Source: Jeotgalibacillus campisalis
GTDB taxonomy: Bacteria; Bacillota; Bacilli; Bacillales; Jeotgalibacillaceae
Reading direction: 5' to 3'
DNA length: 64,000 nt
NCBI RefSeq assembly: GCF_000829515.1
Contig: NZ_JXRR01000017.1
Location: 124,001-188,000 of the forward strand
Shown in pieces: positions 30,371-38,758 of this stretch. How positions within the stretch are numbered: the first letter of the stretch is position 1; each line of letters opens with the position of its first letter. The notes below the pieces were generated by a model, which was given only the letters and a program-made list of their open reading frames with translations, was not told the origin of the DNA and did not search any database. The position numbers and the translations under genes are program-made.

Positions 30371-31492
30371 TCAGGGCTGGCTGACAGCTTCAGCTTCCAA
30401 TACAATTTCCGACAGTACTTCAGCAAATAAATCTGCAGATAGCTGCATTTCCTCAAATGTATTGTCAACACCGCCAAGTTCAAGCAATAAAGAATTCACA
30501 GAAAGGTCCTGATTAAATTTCCCGTTCGTACCTGCCCCTTCTTTTAAATACACATCGCGGGAGATTCCAGGAATTATTTCGTTCATTTTATTGTGGACCA
30601 ATTTTGCCAGCGCTAAATTTTTATCACTTTCAGCATGCTCTCCTCCAACGACAAAAGCGACCCTTGCATATACTTTCCCCTCATGCTCGAGGGCTGTTAT
30701 GTCTCTTCTTGCTGAATCCCGGTGCACATCCACAAGATAGGTTAAACCCGGGGTGGTGGCAGTCACTGCCTGCACGACTTTTCTTGATTCATCGTATGCA
30801 TGGGCATAATAGTCGAGTCCCTGATCCTTAAGGTTTCCTACTATATCTGTTTGATCAGACACCGTCCCGACTCCTCTTTTTTCAAAGGCTGATTTTAAAT
30901 AGGGTCCCATTTGAGTAATATTTACTTTGGAATGGTGCGCTTTATTAGGATCTTTTGTATCCGGCAAATAAGGAAGAAACGATTCTCTAGAATGAGTGAA
31001 ATACAAAAGAACTTTATTTGGAACAATGACAGATGCTGCAGGACTCTCCTGTAGTTCTGTCACCGGTTCAAGGGCGTCTTCTTCTTCTCCATTTAAAAAC
31101 CATTCAGTTGGAGGAACAGATTCAAACGGCTCTGGAAAAGCAGACCCATGACTCGATTGGGCATAGACTGTGGAATCATTTGATAATATTCCTTCTGTAA
31201 TAAGCCACCTTGAAGGATCAGAAACAGCAAGAGTAAAATCTTCATACAATTGATTCAGTTCAGTCGGGCCCTCTCCTGCTAAAGAAGAAGTTTCCATCTG
31301 AACAAACGTTTTCATCCACTTTTCGGAAAGACCATTCTGCCAATGATCGGCATAATGATCCGACCAATTCAGCACATACGGCATAGAGATGGCAGTAAGC
31401 GTCAGAGACAAGAGTAACAACGTAGTACGTACAATGGAATGGACCGTTTTAGATAAAACGGGTTCTAGTAGAATCATTTTTGTTTTTTTCAT
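30371..31492 (-). CDS. spoIIP: Stage II sporulation protein P
   Basis: Peptidoglycan amidase/endopeptidase of the SpoIID-SpoIIM-SpoIIP engulfment machine. The 373-residue product has an N-terminal membrane anchor (about residues 20-45) and an extracellular amidase domain with LLYFTHSRESF, VDVHRDSARR and LLLELGGVDN, holding the metal-binding His, His and Glu. The start at 31492 follows AGGTGGGGAG; the frame stays open 64 codons further upstream, but that part has no conserved sequence or ribosome site. B. subtilis has yqxA between this gene and lepA; here it is absent. Confidence 0.94.
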   Translation of the reverse strand: MKKTKMILLEPVLSKTVHSIVRTTLLLLSLTLTAISMPYVLNWSDHYADHWQNGLSEKWMKTFVQMETSSLAGEGPTELNQLYEDFTLAVSDPSRWLITEGILSNDSTVYAQSSHGSAFPEPFESVPPTEWFLNGEEEDALEPVTELQESPAASVIVPNKVLLYFTHSRESFLPYLPDTKDPNKAHHSKVNITQMGPYLKSAFEKRGVGTVSDQTDIVGNLKDQGLDYYAHAYDESRKVVQAVTATTPGLTYLVDVHRDSARRDITALEHEGKVYARVAFVVGGEHAESDKNLALAKLVHNKMNEIIPGISRDVYLKEGAGTNGKFNQDLSVNSLLLELGGVDNTFEEMQLSADLFAEVLSEIVLEAEAVSQP

Positions 31493-31748
31493 CGTTTCTC
31501 CCCACCTCTCAAATAAGACTCTCTTAACTTTATGCAGGTGGATAAATGAAAGAACAGATCTTTTACATAATTGATGTATACACTCTATATGGCTTACCGT
31601 AGAGCCCAGTACCTGATGATACACAGATTGGATCAGAACTAAAAAAAGAATCTCTTCACGAAAATCAATACTCCGTGAGGACATTCTTCTTTAAAGAATT
31701 ATATTGCTCTAAAGACAATTTACTGCAGACAATGGAAAACGGAAGAAC
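31493..31748. other. Intergenic region spoIIP-gpr
   Basis: About 250 bases with no gene I can support. A sigma-E promoter for spoIIP is expected here; CATAAAGT near 31526-31533 (minus) resembles a sigma-E -10 but no matching -35 was found. Confidence 0.3.
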
Positions 31749-32828
31749 TTAATGAGTAAAGGTTGATCCCTGACCATTTGATAGACTTTCATGAAGAGCA
31801 CTGTTAATTGCCATTGCAATGACATTTGCAGCCTGTTCCATAAATAAATCAGTGTCCTTGGGGGTAACAATAAGGTTGTGCCCTAATGGAGCCAGCACTT
31901 CTTCAAGAAGCTGTCTTTTTTCTTCTTCTTCCAATTCACCCATCATTCCAAGATATAGTTTCTTTTCATCTGCTGTCGGTTCGTCCTTATCTGTCAATTT
32001 CTTAGTTCCAGGCAGTGCACCAACCGACAGAGAGTTTGAGGGATTTCCCTTTTGCCGTCGTTTCTGTCCGAGTGTTTTTAAATAATAGTTCAATGTGTCC
32101 TGCGTTATGGTTACGGCATCTACGACAGTGGGAATTCCGATTGAGACAACAGGTATTCCGAGCGTTTCATAACTGATTTCTTTTCTTTTATTTCCAACAC
32201 CGGCACCAGGCTGAATGCCGGTTGAGGATATTTGTATTGTGGCATGAATTCTTTCAACAGCTCTTGCAGCTAGTGCATCAATAACGATGACAGCTTCCGG
32301 TTTAATTTTTTCTACAATCCCATGAATAATGTCGCTGGTTTCCATCCCGGTTAACCCCATTACCCCTGGCGCAATAGCAGATACCTTGCGATAGCCATTT
32401 TCGACAGCATGAGGTTCATGTAAAAATAAATGGTTTGTTATAAAGACATTCTCACAAACAAGGGGTCCTAATGAATCGGGCGTCACTTGCCAGTTTCCTA
32501 AACCAACGATCAGAATATGTGCTTCAGAAGGTATTTGCGATAAGGGAAGAAACTGCCGGATCACTTTTTCAAAGGCAAACGAAATTGACTGCTGAAGTGT
32601 TTCATCCTGTGTTCTGAGCTGAGGAACCTCCAGTGTCCAGTAATGGCCTTCTTTTTTTCCGAGCAATTCTTCTGCGTCTTTATCGATAATGACTTTGCTT
32701 ACGGTAAACTGATCAATTTTGTCTTCTGTTATTTGGATTCCTTTTTTTATTGAAGGCTCTTGAATAAGCTGTTCTTCAACTGCTGTTTCAAAAGCTTCAA
32801 TCGCTAAATCAGTGCGCATGGAAATCAT
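31749..32828 (-). CDS. gpr: Germination protease GPR
   Basis: Aspartic-type protease made in the forespore that degrades small acid-soluble spore proteins during germination. The 359-residue form is very similar to B. megaterium GPR along its length (VGLGN, SAIAPGVMGLTG, ETSDII, DALAAR, GVGNKRKEISYETLGIPV). The start is uncertain. ATG 32828 (after AGTAGGGATGAA) leaves only about seven residues before the expected RTD|LA self-cleavage point, while ATG codons at 32888 and 32879 have no good ribosome site. See findings. Confidence 0.9.
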   Translation of the reverse strand: MISMRTDLAIEAFETAVEEQLIQEPSIKKGIQITEDKIDQFTVSKVIIDKDAEELLGKKEGHYWTLEVPQLRTQDETLQQSISFAFEKVIRQFLPLSQIPSEAHILIVGLGNWQVTPDSLGPLVCENVFITNHLFLHEPHAVENGYRKVSAIAPGVMGLTGMETSDIIHGIVEKIKPEAVIVIDALAARAVERIHATIQISSTGIQPGAGVGNKRKEISYETLGIPVVSIGIPTVVDAVTITQDTLNYYLKTLGQKRRQKGNPSNSLSVGALPGTKKLTDKDEPTADEKKLYLGMMGELEEEEKRQLLEEVLAPLGHNLIVTPKDTDLFMEQAANVIAMAINSALHESLSNGQGSTFTH

Positions 32829-33017
32829 TTCATCCCTACTTCCTTTTTTCTTAGGATTCGCAGAGCAAAACCAATCCATGCATTTCATTTCATTTCTTTT
32901 TCTTTTTGTTCTAAAAACTGACTAATTTTCTTTACATCTATTGCATTATCTCTTCCTTTTTGATAAAATATCTCTTGTTCTTATGTAAAGGTAACACTTT
33001 GTTTTAAACTAGTAATT

Positions 33018-33050
33018 CGCATAGCGAGTGAACTAGTACTCGCGTATGCG
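33018..33050 (+). other. Leader hairpin upstream of rpsT
   Basis: CGCATA pairs with TATGCG and CGAGT with ACTCG around a GAACTAGT loop; there is no T-run, so it is not a simple terminator. It ends about 60 bases before the rpsT start and would lie in the S20 leader if transcription begins upstream. Confidence 0.55.
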
Positions 33051-33109
33051 GGTTTGAATTGTTAAATCGAGTCATATAGAACCTCGATCCAATTTGGGAG
33101 GTGACATGA

Positions 33110-33364
33110 ATGCCAAATATTAAATCTGCTATCAAGCGTACGAAAACAAGTGAAGCACGCAAAGCAAAGAATATTCAGCAAAAATCAGCTATGCGTACAG
33201 CAGTTAAACGTTTTGAAACTGCTGCCAGCGAAAATGCTGACAATAAAACTGAACTTCTTTCAAGCGCTGTTAAACAAGTGGACAAAGCTGCTCAAAAAGG
33301 CTTAATCCACAAAAACAACGCGGACCGCAAAAAAGCGAGCCTAATGAAAAAAGCAAACGCATAA
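33110..33364 (+). CDS. rpsT: 30S ribosomal protein S20
   Basis: Binds 16S rRNA early in small-subunit assembly. The 84-residue protein is rich in lysine and alanine, beginning MPNIKSAIKRTKTSEARK. The ribosome site GGGAGGTGA is strong. It is the only plus-strand gene between glyQS and yqzM, divergent from gpr, and ends in a clear terminator. Confidence 0.97.
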   Translation: MPNIKSAIKRTKTSEARKAKNIQQKSAMRTAVKRFETAASENADNKTELLSSAVKQVDKAAQKGLIHKNNADRKKASLMKKANA

Positions 33365-33375
33365 TTTTCAAATCA

Positions 33376-33408
33376 AAAAGACCCTCATTTATTGAGGGTC
33401 TTTTTAGT
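33376..33408 (+). terminator. Terminator after rpsT
   Basis: A perfect AAAAAGACCCTCA/TGAGGGTCTTTTT stem around a short TTTAT loop, with its own T-run, 12 bases after the stop. Confidence 0.93.
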
Positions 33409-33424
33409 GTTTCTATACTGCATA

Positions 33425-33608
33425 TTGTCATACAACTCAGTAAAAATATAAACGCACGACATCATCCATTCTTTTTACTTGCGGGACGGAACAAAGTAAA
33501 GATTGGAGATGCGTGCAGTTGTATTGTAGTATGCCCTGAGAAAGAGCGTCTGTTAAAAAGGGCAGTGCTCGTTTTTTCAGAGTGTGCGGCACATTTGTTT
33601 AAAGTCTC
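33425..33608. other. Structured intergenic region rpsT-holA
   Basis: No gene is apparent. A long imperfect inverted repeat spans about 33430-33530 (CATACAACT/AGTTGTAT, CGCAC/GCGTG and TCCATTCTTTTTACT/AGTAAAGATTGGA as successive arms). A second pairing, CTGAGAAAGAGC with GCTCGTTTTTTCAG near 33535-33585, may act as a weak holA terminator. Confidence 0.45.
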
Positions 33609-34631
33609 TTACCTATTTTGCAGTCTGGTCAAAAAAAGTTCGATAATCATTTCTTTATTCAGTCCAGATGATTTCATTTCAAGATCACATTGAGCGAGTG
33701 ACAGCATAATGCCGGTTAATTGATCATCAGTAAAAGCCTGTGCATGCTTGGAAGCAAGCTTCACTCTGAAAGGATGAATTTTCAACTGCGATGCAATCTG
33801 CTGCCCTCCGTATCCTTTTGATCCCAGTGATTTTACCTGATAGATCAATCTGAACTGTCCGGATAAAAGCGCAAGAATTTTAAGGGGCTCTTCTTTCTGC
33901 TTTAATAAATCCCAATACAGACGAAGCGCTTCATCGATTTTGTTATGTACCGCACGATCGATCAGCTCGAAAACATTTTGTTCGATGGATCTTGCGGTTA
34001 GTTTGTCCACCATTTCCTGCGTTATTTGACTTGACTCAAATGCGTACAGGGCGAGTTTGTCAATTTCACCAGAAAGAAGAAATAAATTTGTTCCAGCCAA
34101 TTCGATTATTTTATTTACCGCCTGATCTTCAATTTGCACTCCTGCCTGTCCAGCCCGCTGTTTAACCCATGTAATAATATCATGTTCCTTTAATTTTCTT
34201 GCTTCTAAAACAGTCGCAGTCTTTTTAAGTTGCTTTGTAATTTTTTTTCTTTCATCCAATTTATCATACGGTGCAATAAATACTAAAATGGTATAAGGGG
34301 CTGGTGAATCTAAATACGATTGAAGGGGTGTTATATTGAGCTCCGCTTTTTCTTTCTTTTTTTCAGCAGTTAAAAACGATGGGTTGTGAATAAATACAAG
34401 CCTTCTTTCTCCCATAAAGGGAAAAGTTTCAGCATCTTCCATCGCCTGTTCGAGCGTATCCCCGTCCTCCAAGTCATAGGAGGAAAAATTAAAATCCATT
34501 TCTTCCTCAAGAATGGAATGTTTCAATAGCACTTGTTTTGTTTCCTTTATTAAAAAAGACTCATCTCCATATACTAAATATACGGGCGCAAATCTTTTTT
34601 GCTTCATGGCGGTCCATTCTTTTACAATCAT
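33609..34631 (-). CDS. holA: DNA polymerase III subunit delta
   Basis: Clamp-loader subunit that opens the beta sliding clamp. The 340-residue protein (YqeN) shows the family N-terminus with PVYLVYGDESFLIKE and a C-terminal helical bundle. ATG 34631 has GGAG eight bases upstream and matches the family start. It lies divergent from yqzM with a 296-base region of palindromes between. Confidence 0.94.
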   Translation of the reverse strand: MIVKEWTAMKQKRFAPVYLVYGDESFLIKETKQVLLKHSILEEEMDFNFSSYDLEDGDTLEQAMEDAETFPFMGERRLVFIHNPSFLTAEKKKEKAELNITPLQSYLDSPAPYTILVFIAPYDKLDERKKITKQLKKTATVLEARKLKEHDIITWVKQRAGQAGVQIEDQAVNKIIELAGTNLFLLSGEIDKLALYAFESSQITQEMVDKLTARSIEQNVFELIDRAVHNKIDEALRLYWDLLKQKEEPLKILALLSGQFRLIYQVKSLGSKGYGGQQIASQLKIHPFRVKLASKHAQAFTDDQLTGIMLSLAQCDLEMKSSGLNKEMIIELFLTRLQNR

Positions 34632-34714
34632 CCTGCACGCTCCATTTCATTACATCCTGTTTCTATCGTAAGAAACTTTCGCGAGTTTGACAAGTGAAGC
34701 GTATGTAAAGGGAA

Positions 34715-34744
34715 CCGCTTAGGCTGGACCACCAGCGTAAGCGG
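34715..34744. repeat. Imperfect palindrome A between holA and yqzM
   Basis: CCGCTTA-g-GCTGG, loop ACCA, CCAGC-g-TAAGCGG. Twelve paired bases per arm are interrupted by one G:G mismatch after the seventh base. Confidence 0.85.
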
Positions 34745-34753
34745 GTATTTGAA

Positions 34754-34791
34754 CGCTTTAAACAGGGTCCTAGGAAATCCTGTGTAAAGCG
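34754..34791. repeat. Imperfect palindrome B between holA and yqzM
   Basis: CGCTTTA-a-ACAGG, 12-base loop, CCTGT-g-TAAAGCG. It has the same layout as palindrome A, seven plus five pairs with one mismatch at the same place, and begins nine bases after A ends. Confidence 0.85.
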
Positions 34792-34927
34792 GAGCACCTG
34801 AAGTTATTATCACCTTAAAAACGTGAACTATTTGTGATAAACGGTACCAGGATAGGAAAAAACTTTTCTGGGTATGGATTTTTTTTTATTCATCATCTAT
34901 ACTAAAAAAGAAATAGGAGGGGTATTT

Positions 34928-35062
34928 ATGAACGAATTTGAAAATAATGTGCAGTCAAAACGAAACGATCTTATTGACTCCGGAGTAGCGTTCGTTGTAT
35001 CTTTTGGCTTTTTTACAGTTCTATTCGCTGTGGGAACCATTATCTCAGTCGTAGGATCTTGA
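34928..35062 (+). CDS. yqzM: YqzM family small membrane protein
   Basis: A 44-residue protein whose sequence (MNEFENNVQSKRNDLIDSG then a hydrophobic VVSFGFFTVLF segment ending VVGS) matches the YqzM small protein found beside comEC in Bacillus. AGGAGGGG lies seven to eight bases before ATG 34928; an upstream in-frame ATG at 34874 precedes the ribosome site and is not used. One membrane helix, function unknown. It converges on comEC, with a terminator between. Confidence 0.9.
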   Translation: MNEFENNVQSKRNDLIDSGVAFVVSFGFFTVLFAVGTIISVVGS

Positions 35063-35073
35063 TTTTCATTTGA

Positions 35074-35106
35074 AAAGGGCCGGCATATTGCAGGCTCTTT
35101 TTTTAT
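35074..35106 (+). terminator. Terminator after yqzM
   Basis: AAGGGCCGGC pairs imperfectly with GCAGGCTCTT around ATATT, then T7. Confidence 0.75.
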
Positions 35107-35192
35107 TCTTTATTTTTTGACATGTTCCCGAAAGAATCAGCCTACGCGACTGGATCCATTTACATTTTTAAGACCTGCTAATTTTATTTTCT

Positions 35193-37469
35193 TTATTCTT
35201 CATCGTATGGAAGAATCCACTTAAATGTTCCCTTTTTTCCTCTAAATCGATATTCTATTGCTCCATGAGTGTGCGTACCAAATACTTTAACGCGGTGGGC
35301 TGCAAGCCTGTTAACAACTTCAGGATGAGGATGATTGTATCGATTCTTCACTCCCGCTGATATGATCGCATAGTCAGGGTCAAGCTCCCTTAAAAATTCT
35401 TCGGCTGTTGAGCTTTTACTTCCATGATGACCAACTTTCAGCACATTTGCATTTAAAGAATAATGTTCTAATAATTCCAATTCCCCCGCCTCTTCAAGAT
35501 CTCCCGCAAAAAACCAGGTTAATCCCCCTATAGATGCCCATAGCACCAGTGAATCGTTATTGCCTTCATAAACCTCATCAAATGGATACACGAGCGTAAA
35601 ATAACTTTCTCCTGTTTCCCAAGATAAAGGAGCTTTTTTTTCAACCACTCCAATTGACCGGTTATGCAGATCTTGCAACAACTCTTCAACAGACTCTTTT
35701 TCATGTGCGTTTGGTGAAATCCACACTTCGCTGATTTTAACATAATCGGCTAAATCTGCTGTCCCTCCAATATGATCCCAATCTCCGTGAGTAAGGATTA
35801 TTTTGTCCACTGAGGTGATGCCTTTCCCTTTTAAAACAGGCCATACTATGTCTTTTCCAACAGAAAATGTTGTGTTTTCAAACTGTACTGCTCCTCCCGT
35901 ATCAATTAAATATGTACCTTGCCCCCACGGAAGATCAATCAAAATACTGTCTCCCTGTCCAACATCAATAAATAAAACCGTGCCTGTCGGGTTAAATCTG
36001 CTTGAAAGCCAGTCCAGACTTATAAGGAGGATAAGAAAAATAAAAGGCTTAATGGATAAGCTGATTTCAATACGGTAAAACAAGTACAGCGTCACGCATA
36101 CATAAATAAAGATCATTACCATGGAAGGCTGCCCCACTACGATGGAAGCAAAAGGAAAAGCAGCTAAATGCAGAGTAACGATGTCCAACGCAATTACGGC
36201 ATCCTCGACCCATAATAAGACAAAAGATGCGAACTGAGGTGCTGCAAAAGATAGTAAATAAAGAAAAAAGATTACAGGCAGCAAAAAAGCTGTAAAGATC
36301 GGAATGTAAACTACGTTAACAAGAAATGAAACGATTGATAATTCATGGAAATGGTAAAGCAAAATTGGCAGTGCTCCAATTTGAGAGACTGCTGACACTT
36401 TTAAAATGGAGAGCACCTTTGAAGACCCGGTTAAAATGGAGGGTACACAAAGAAGGATCGTGAAGCTGACTGCATAGCTTAACTGAAATCCCACTTGAAG
36501 CAGACTCATTGGGTTGATTGACAGCTGGATAATAAAGCTCGCAGACAACGCTTGCATAAGTGTGATTCTTTTGGTGAAGAAAGAAAAAAGCAGAACGATT
36601 AAAACCATACTAACGGCTCTTACCACAGGAGGAGAAGCACCCGTTAAAAGAGCATATAAAGGCAAACCAGTAAAAAGGATCAATCGTACTTTTTCTCTGG
36701 TGAATCCAATTCGCAGCAACAGCCACCAAAAAATCGCCGTCATCATGCCTACATGCATTCCGGAAATAGCTAATAGATGGATTACACCTATTTTTTGATA
36801 AGCCGCCAGCAAGTCCTCATCCATACTTTCTCTTGACCCAAAAATCAGAGCTTCTGCAAGAGGAGCAAGCTTTTCAGGAAAAATCCCATCAATACGTTCT
36901 ATGCCGGTTTGCCGGATAAATTGCAGCTTTTCTATTACGGTTAAAGAAATTTCGTAACATTGCTCTGCAGCATCTAGATCTTTAATTTGATAAATCCAAT
37001 GAATATTTTGTTGTTTCAGATAGGATTGATAATTAAATGCATAAGGATTTCTTGCAGGTGAGGGTGCTTTTAACGTTCCTTTCCATTTGCAAAAGGTTGG
37101 AGAAAGTGTGGAAAGTTCGCGGAGTTTGATCTCAGGAGAGAGAATAAAGGTGATTTGAAGCTGTTCACCATTTAATGAAGTGGCTTGAACTTGCGCTGTT
37201 AGGCCATTTGTTTTTAGAGGTTCAGCAATACGCAGGTGAAGTTCAGTTTCATTACCTGTTAAAGCCGTGTGAAGACTGGATTTTTCAATAGTGGTTAGAA
37301 CAAAGAAGAGAAGTGCGATGAATATGATGCCGGTAAGAAGAATGGTTCTGGGTGAATATCTTTTCCAGGCAAGTAAATAAAAGGGGATGAGCAAAGCGCC
37401 AAACTGAGGAGAGTGCGCCAGAGAAGCTCCCAAGAGAGCCATTAGCGCACAAGGAGTGATCCATTTCAT
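35193..37469 (-). CDS. comEC: DNA internalisation channel protein ComEC/Rec2
   Basis: Membrane channel that takes single-stranded DNA into the cytoplasm during transformation. The 758-residue protein has an N-terminal membrane and OB-like region (1-180), the multi-helix competence domain (about 220-490) and a C-terminal metallo-beta-lactamase-like domain with HGDWDHIGG and KVGHHGSKSS, which may be the nuclease that degrades the non-transported strand. Its ATG overlaps the comEB stop by one base. Full-length, so the cell could be naturally competent. Confidence 0.96.
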   Translation of the reverse strand: MKWITPCALMALLGASLAHSPQFGALLIPFYLLAWKRYSPRTILLTGIIFIALLFFVLTTIEKSSLHTALTGNETELHLRIAEPLKTNGLTAQVQATSLNGEQLQITFILSPEIKLRELSTLSPTFCKWKGTLKAPSPARNPYAFNYQSYLKQQNIHWIYQIKDLDAAEQCYEISLTVIEKLQFIRQTGIERIDGIFPEKLAPLAEALIFGSRESMDEDLLAAYQKIGVIHLLAISGMHVGMMTAIFWWLLLRIGFTREKVRLILFTGLPLYALLTGASPPVVRAVSMVLIVLLFSFFTKRITLMQALSASFIIQLSINPMSLLQVGFQLSYAVSFTILLCVPSILTGSSKVLSILKVSAVSQIGALPILLYHFHELSIVSFLVNVVYIPIFTAFLLPVIFFLYLLSFAAPQFASFVLLWVEDAVIALDIVTLHLAAFPFASIVVGQPSMVMIFIYVCVTLYLFYRIEISLSIKPFIFLILLISLDWLSSRFNPTGTVLFIDVGQGDSILIDLPWGQGTYLIDTGGAVQFENTTFSVGKDIVWPVLKGKGITSVDKIILTHGDWDHIGGTADLADYVKISEVWISPNAHEKESVEELLQDLHNRSIGVVEKKAPLSWETGESYFTLVYPFDEVYEGNNDSLVLWASIGGLTWFFAGDLEEAGELELLEHYSLNANVLKVGHHGSKSSTAEEFLRELDPDYAIISAGVKNRYNHPHPEVVNRLAAHRVKVFGTHTHGAIEYRFRGKKGTFKWILPYDEE

Positions 37470-37945
37470 TAGTTTATCTCAGGAACCGGATTTACTATTA
37501 ATGGCTCAATGGACTTGGAATCAAATTTTACTTGTTTACATTCAACACCGGCCTGTTCAAATAATTCAATAGCATATGGATGATTTTTATAGTCTTCTGA
37601 GTAATATAATTTTTTAATCCCAGCTTGAATAATGGCTTTTGAACAAGGAAGACAGGGGAAATGGGTTACATAAATTTCAGCTTCTTCTGTAGGTACTCCA
37701 AATTTAGCACACTGCAGCAGTGCATTCATTTCTGCGTGGATCGTTCGGACACAATGCTGATCGATCACATAACAGCCTTCATCCGCACAGTGTGTTCCTC
37801 CAGCAATCGAGCCGTTATACCCTCCTGCTATAATTCGTTTCTGCCTGACGATGGTTGCTCCTACCGCTAGTCTGGTGCAGGTGCTTCTGAGTGCTAGCAA
37901 ATGGCTTTGAGCCATAAAATATTGATCCCATGATATTCTTTCCAT
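37469..37945 (-). CDS. comEB: ComEB, dCMP deaminase family protein
   Basis: A 158-residue zinc deaminase of the dCMP deaminase family located in the comE operon. The zinc and catalytic site is HAE at 70-72 with C98 and C101 (PCLPC). In B. subtilis ComEB is not essential for DNA uptake but takes part in polar localisation of competence proteins. AAAGGAG lies upstream of ATG 37945. Confidence 0.94.
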   Translation of the reverse strand: MERISWDQYFMAQSHLLALRSTCTRLAVGATIVRQKRIIAGGYNGSIAGGTHCADEGCYVIDQHCVRTIHAEMNALLQCAKFGVPTEEAEIYVTHFPCLPCSKAIIQAGIKKLYYSEDYKNHPYAIELFEQAGVECKQVKFDSKSIEPLIVNPVPEIN

Positions 37946-37987
37946 TTTACGTTGCTCCTTTCTGAATCTCCCTTGACTAATTATTCA

Positions 37988-38614
37988 TTACTTAACATCA
38001 ATAGACTCTTTCATTTTATCAAAGGTTTTATCTCCGATGCCGGAAATATTTTTAATTTCTTCTATCGTTTTAAAATCCCCTTCTGTCTCACGATAAACCA
38101 TTATGGCCTGCGCTTTAGCAGGTCCTACTCCAGGGATGTTCTCGAGTACTGATGCATCAGCCGTATTAATATTTATTTTTTGAGATTGACCAGCCTCCCC
38201 TGCCTCACTGCCAGTTGAAGAAGTAACAGCCGGCATGTCTTCTCCGGCAGAGGGAACGTATATCACCATTTCGTCCTGGAGCCTTTGTGACAAATTGACA
38301 GCTTTCATATCAGCTTCTTGAGTTTCTCCCCCTGCAAGCTTTAATACATCTGTCACTCTGTCACCTTCTTTCATTTCATAGACTCCGGGTGAATGAACAG
38401 CACCTTTTACATCTACAACCAATGATAATACAGGTGCAGGCAGCGATGCATCTTCCTCTTGCATATTGGGTGGTTGGATATCAGCATTTGCAGGTAATGG
38501 GGTTGGCACAGGATTGTTGGCAGAAAAATTTAGCGGGTTAACTAATACGAGGATAATAAGGAAAACTGGAATAAGAATAAGCAGTGTACGAATATTTGTT
38601 TTGAGCCATACCAT
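37988..38614 (-). CDS. comEA: Competence DNA receptor ComEA
   Basis: Membrane-anchored receptor that binds incoming double-stranded DNA. The 208-residue protein has one N-terminal membrane helix (about 8-28), a Pro-rich linker, a SLBB domain (about 70-120), and a C-terminal double helix-hairpin-helix domain (ININTADASVLENIPGVG and the following ISGIGDKTF). ATG 38614 follows AGGAGGG at eight bases; the upstream in-frame ATG at 38668 lies before the ribosome site. Confidence 0.95.
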   Translation of the reverse strand: MVWLKTNIRTLLILIPVFLIILVLVNPLNFSANNPVPTPLPANADIQPPNMQEEDASLPAPVLSLVVDVKGAVHSPGVYEMKEGDRVTDVLKLAGGETQEADMKAVNLSQRLQDEMVIYVPSAGEDMPAVTSSTGSEAGEAGQSQKININTADASVLENIPGVGPAKAQAIMVYRETEGDFKTIEEIKNISGIGDKTFDKMKESIDVK

Positions 38615-38705
38615 GGTATGTTCCCTCCTGATGATTAAGCAGGGAGAAAAAGAAAGGGGCAGAACCATTATTTCATAATTTTTTCTAAAAAAACAGCAGA
38701 AAGTA

Positions 38706-38736
38706 AAAAAAAGATGAGAAGGCTCTCATCCTTTTT
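38706..38736 (-). terminator. Terminator after yqeM
   Basis: GATGAGA and TCTCATC pair around a short loop, followed on the minus strand by T8. It separates the yqeG-yqeM run from comEA. Confidence 0.8.
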
Positions 38737-38758
38737 AAGTCATCGAAATGAACTAGAA

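Noticed and set aside
31493-31684. 64-codon N-terminal extension of SpoIIP
   Set aside because: Lacks a ribosome site; a good one precedes ATG 31492, followed directly by the expected membrane anchor.
34628-34813. 61-codon minus ORF upstream of holA
   Set aside because: It runs through both palindromes, has no ribosome site and no recognisable features.
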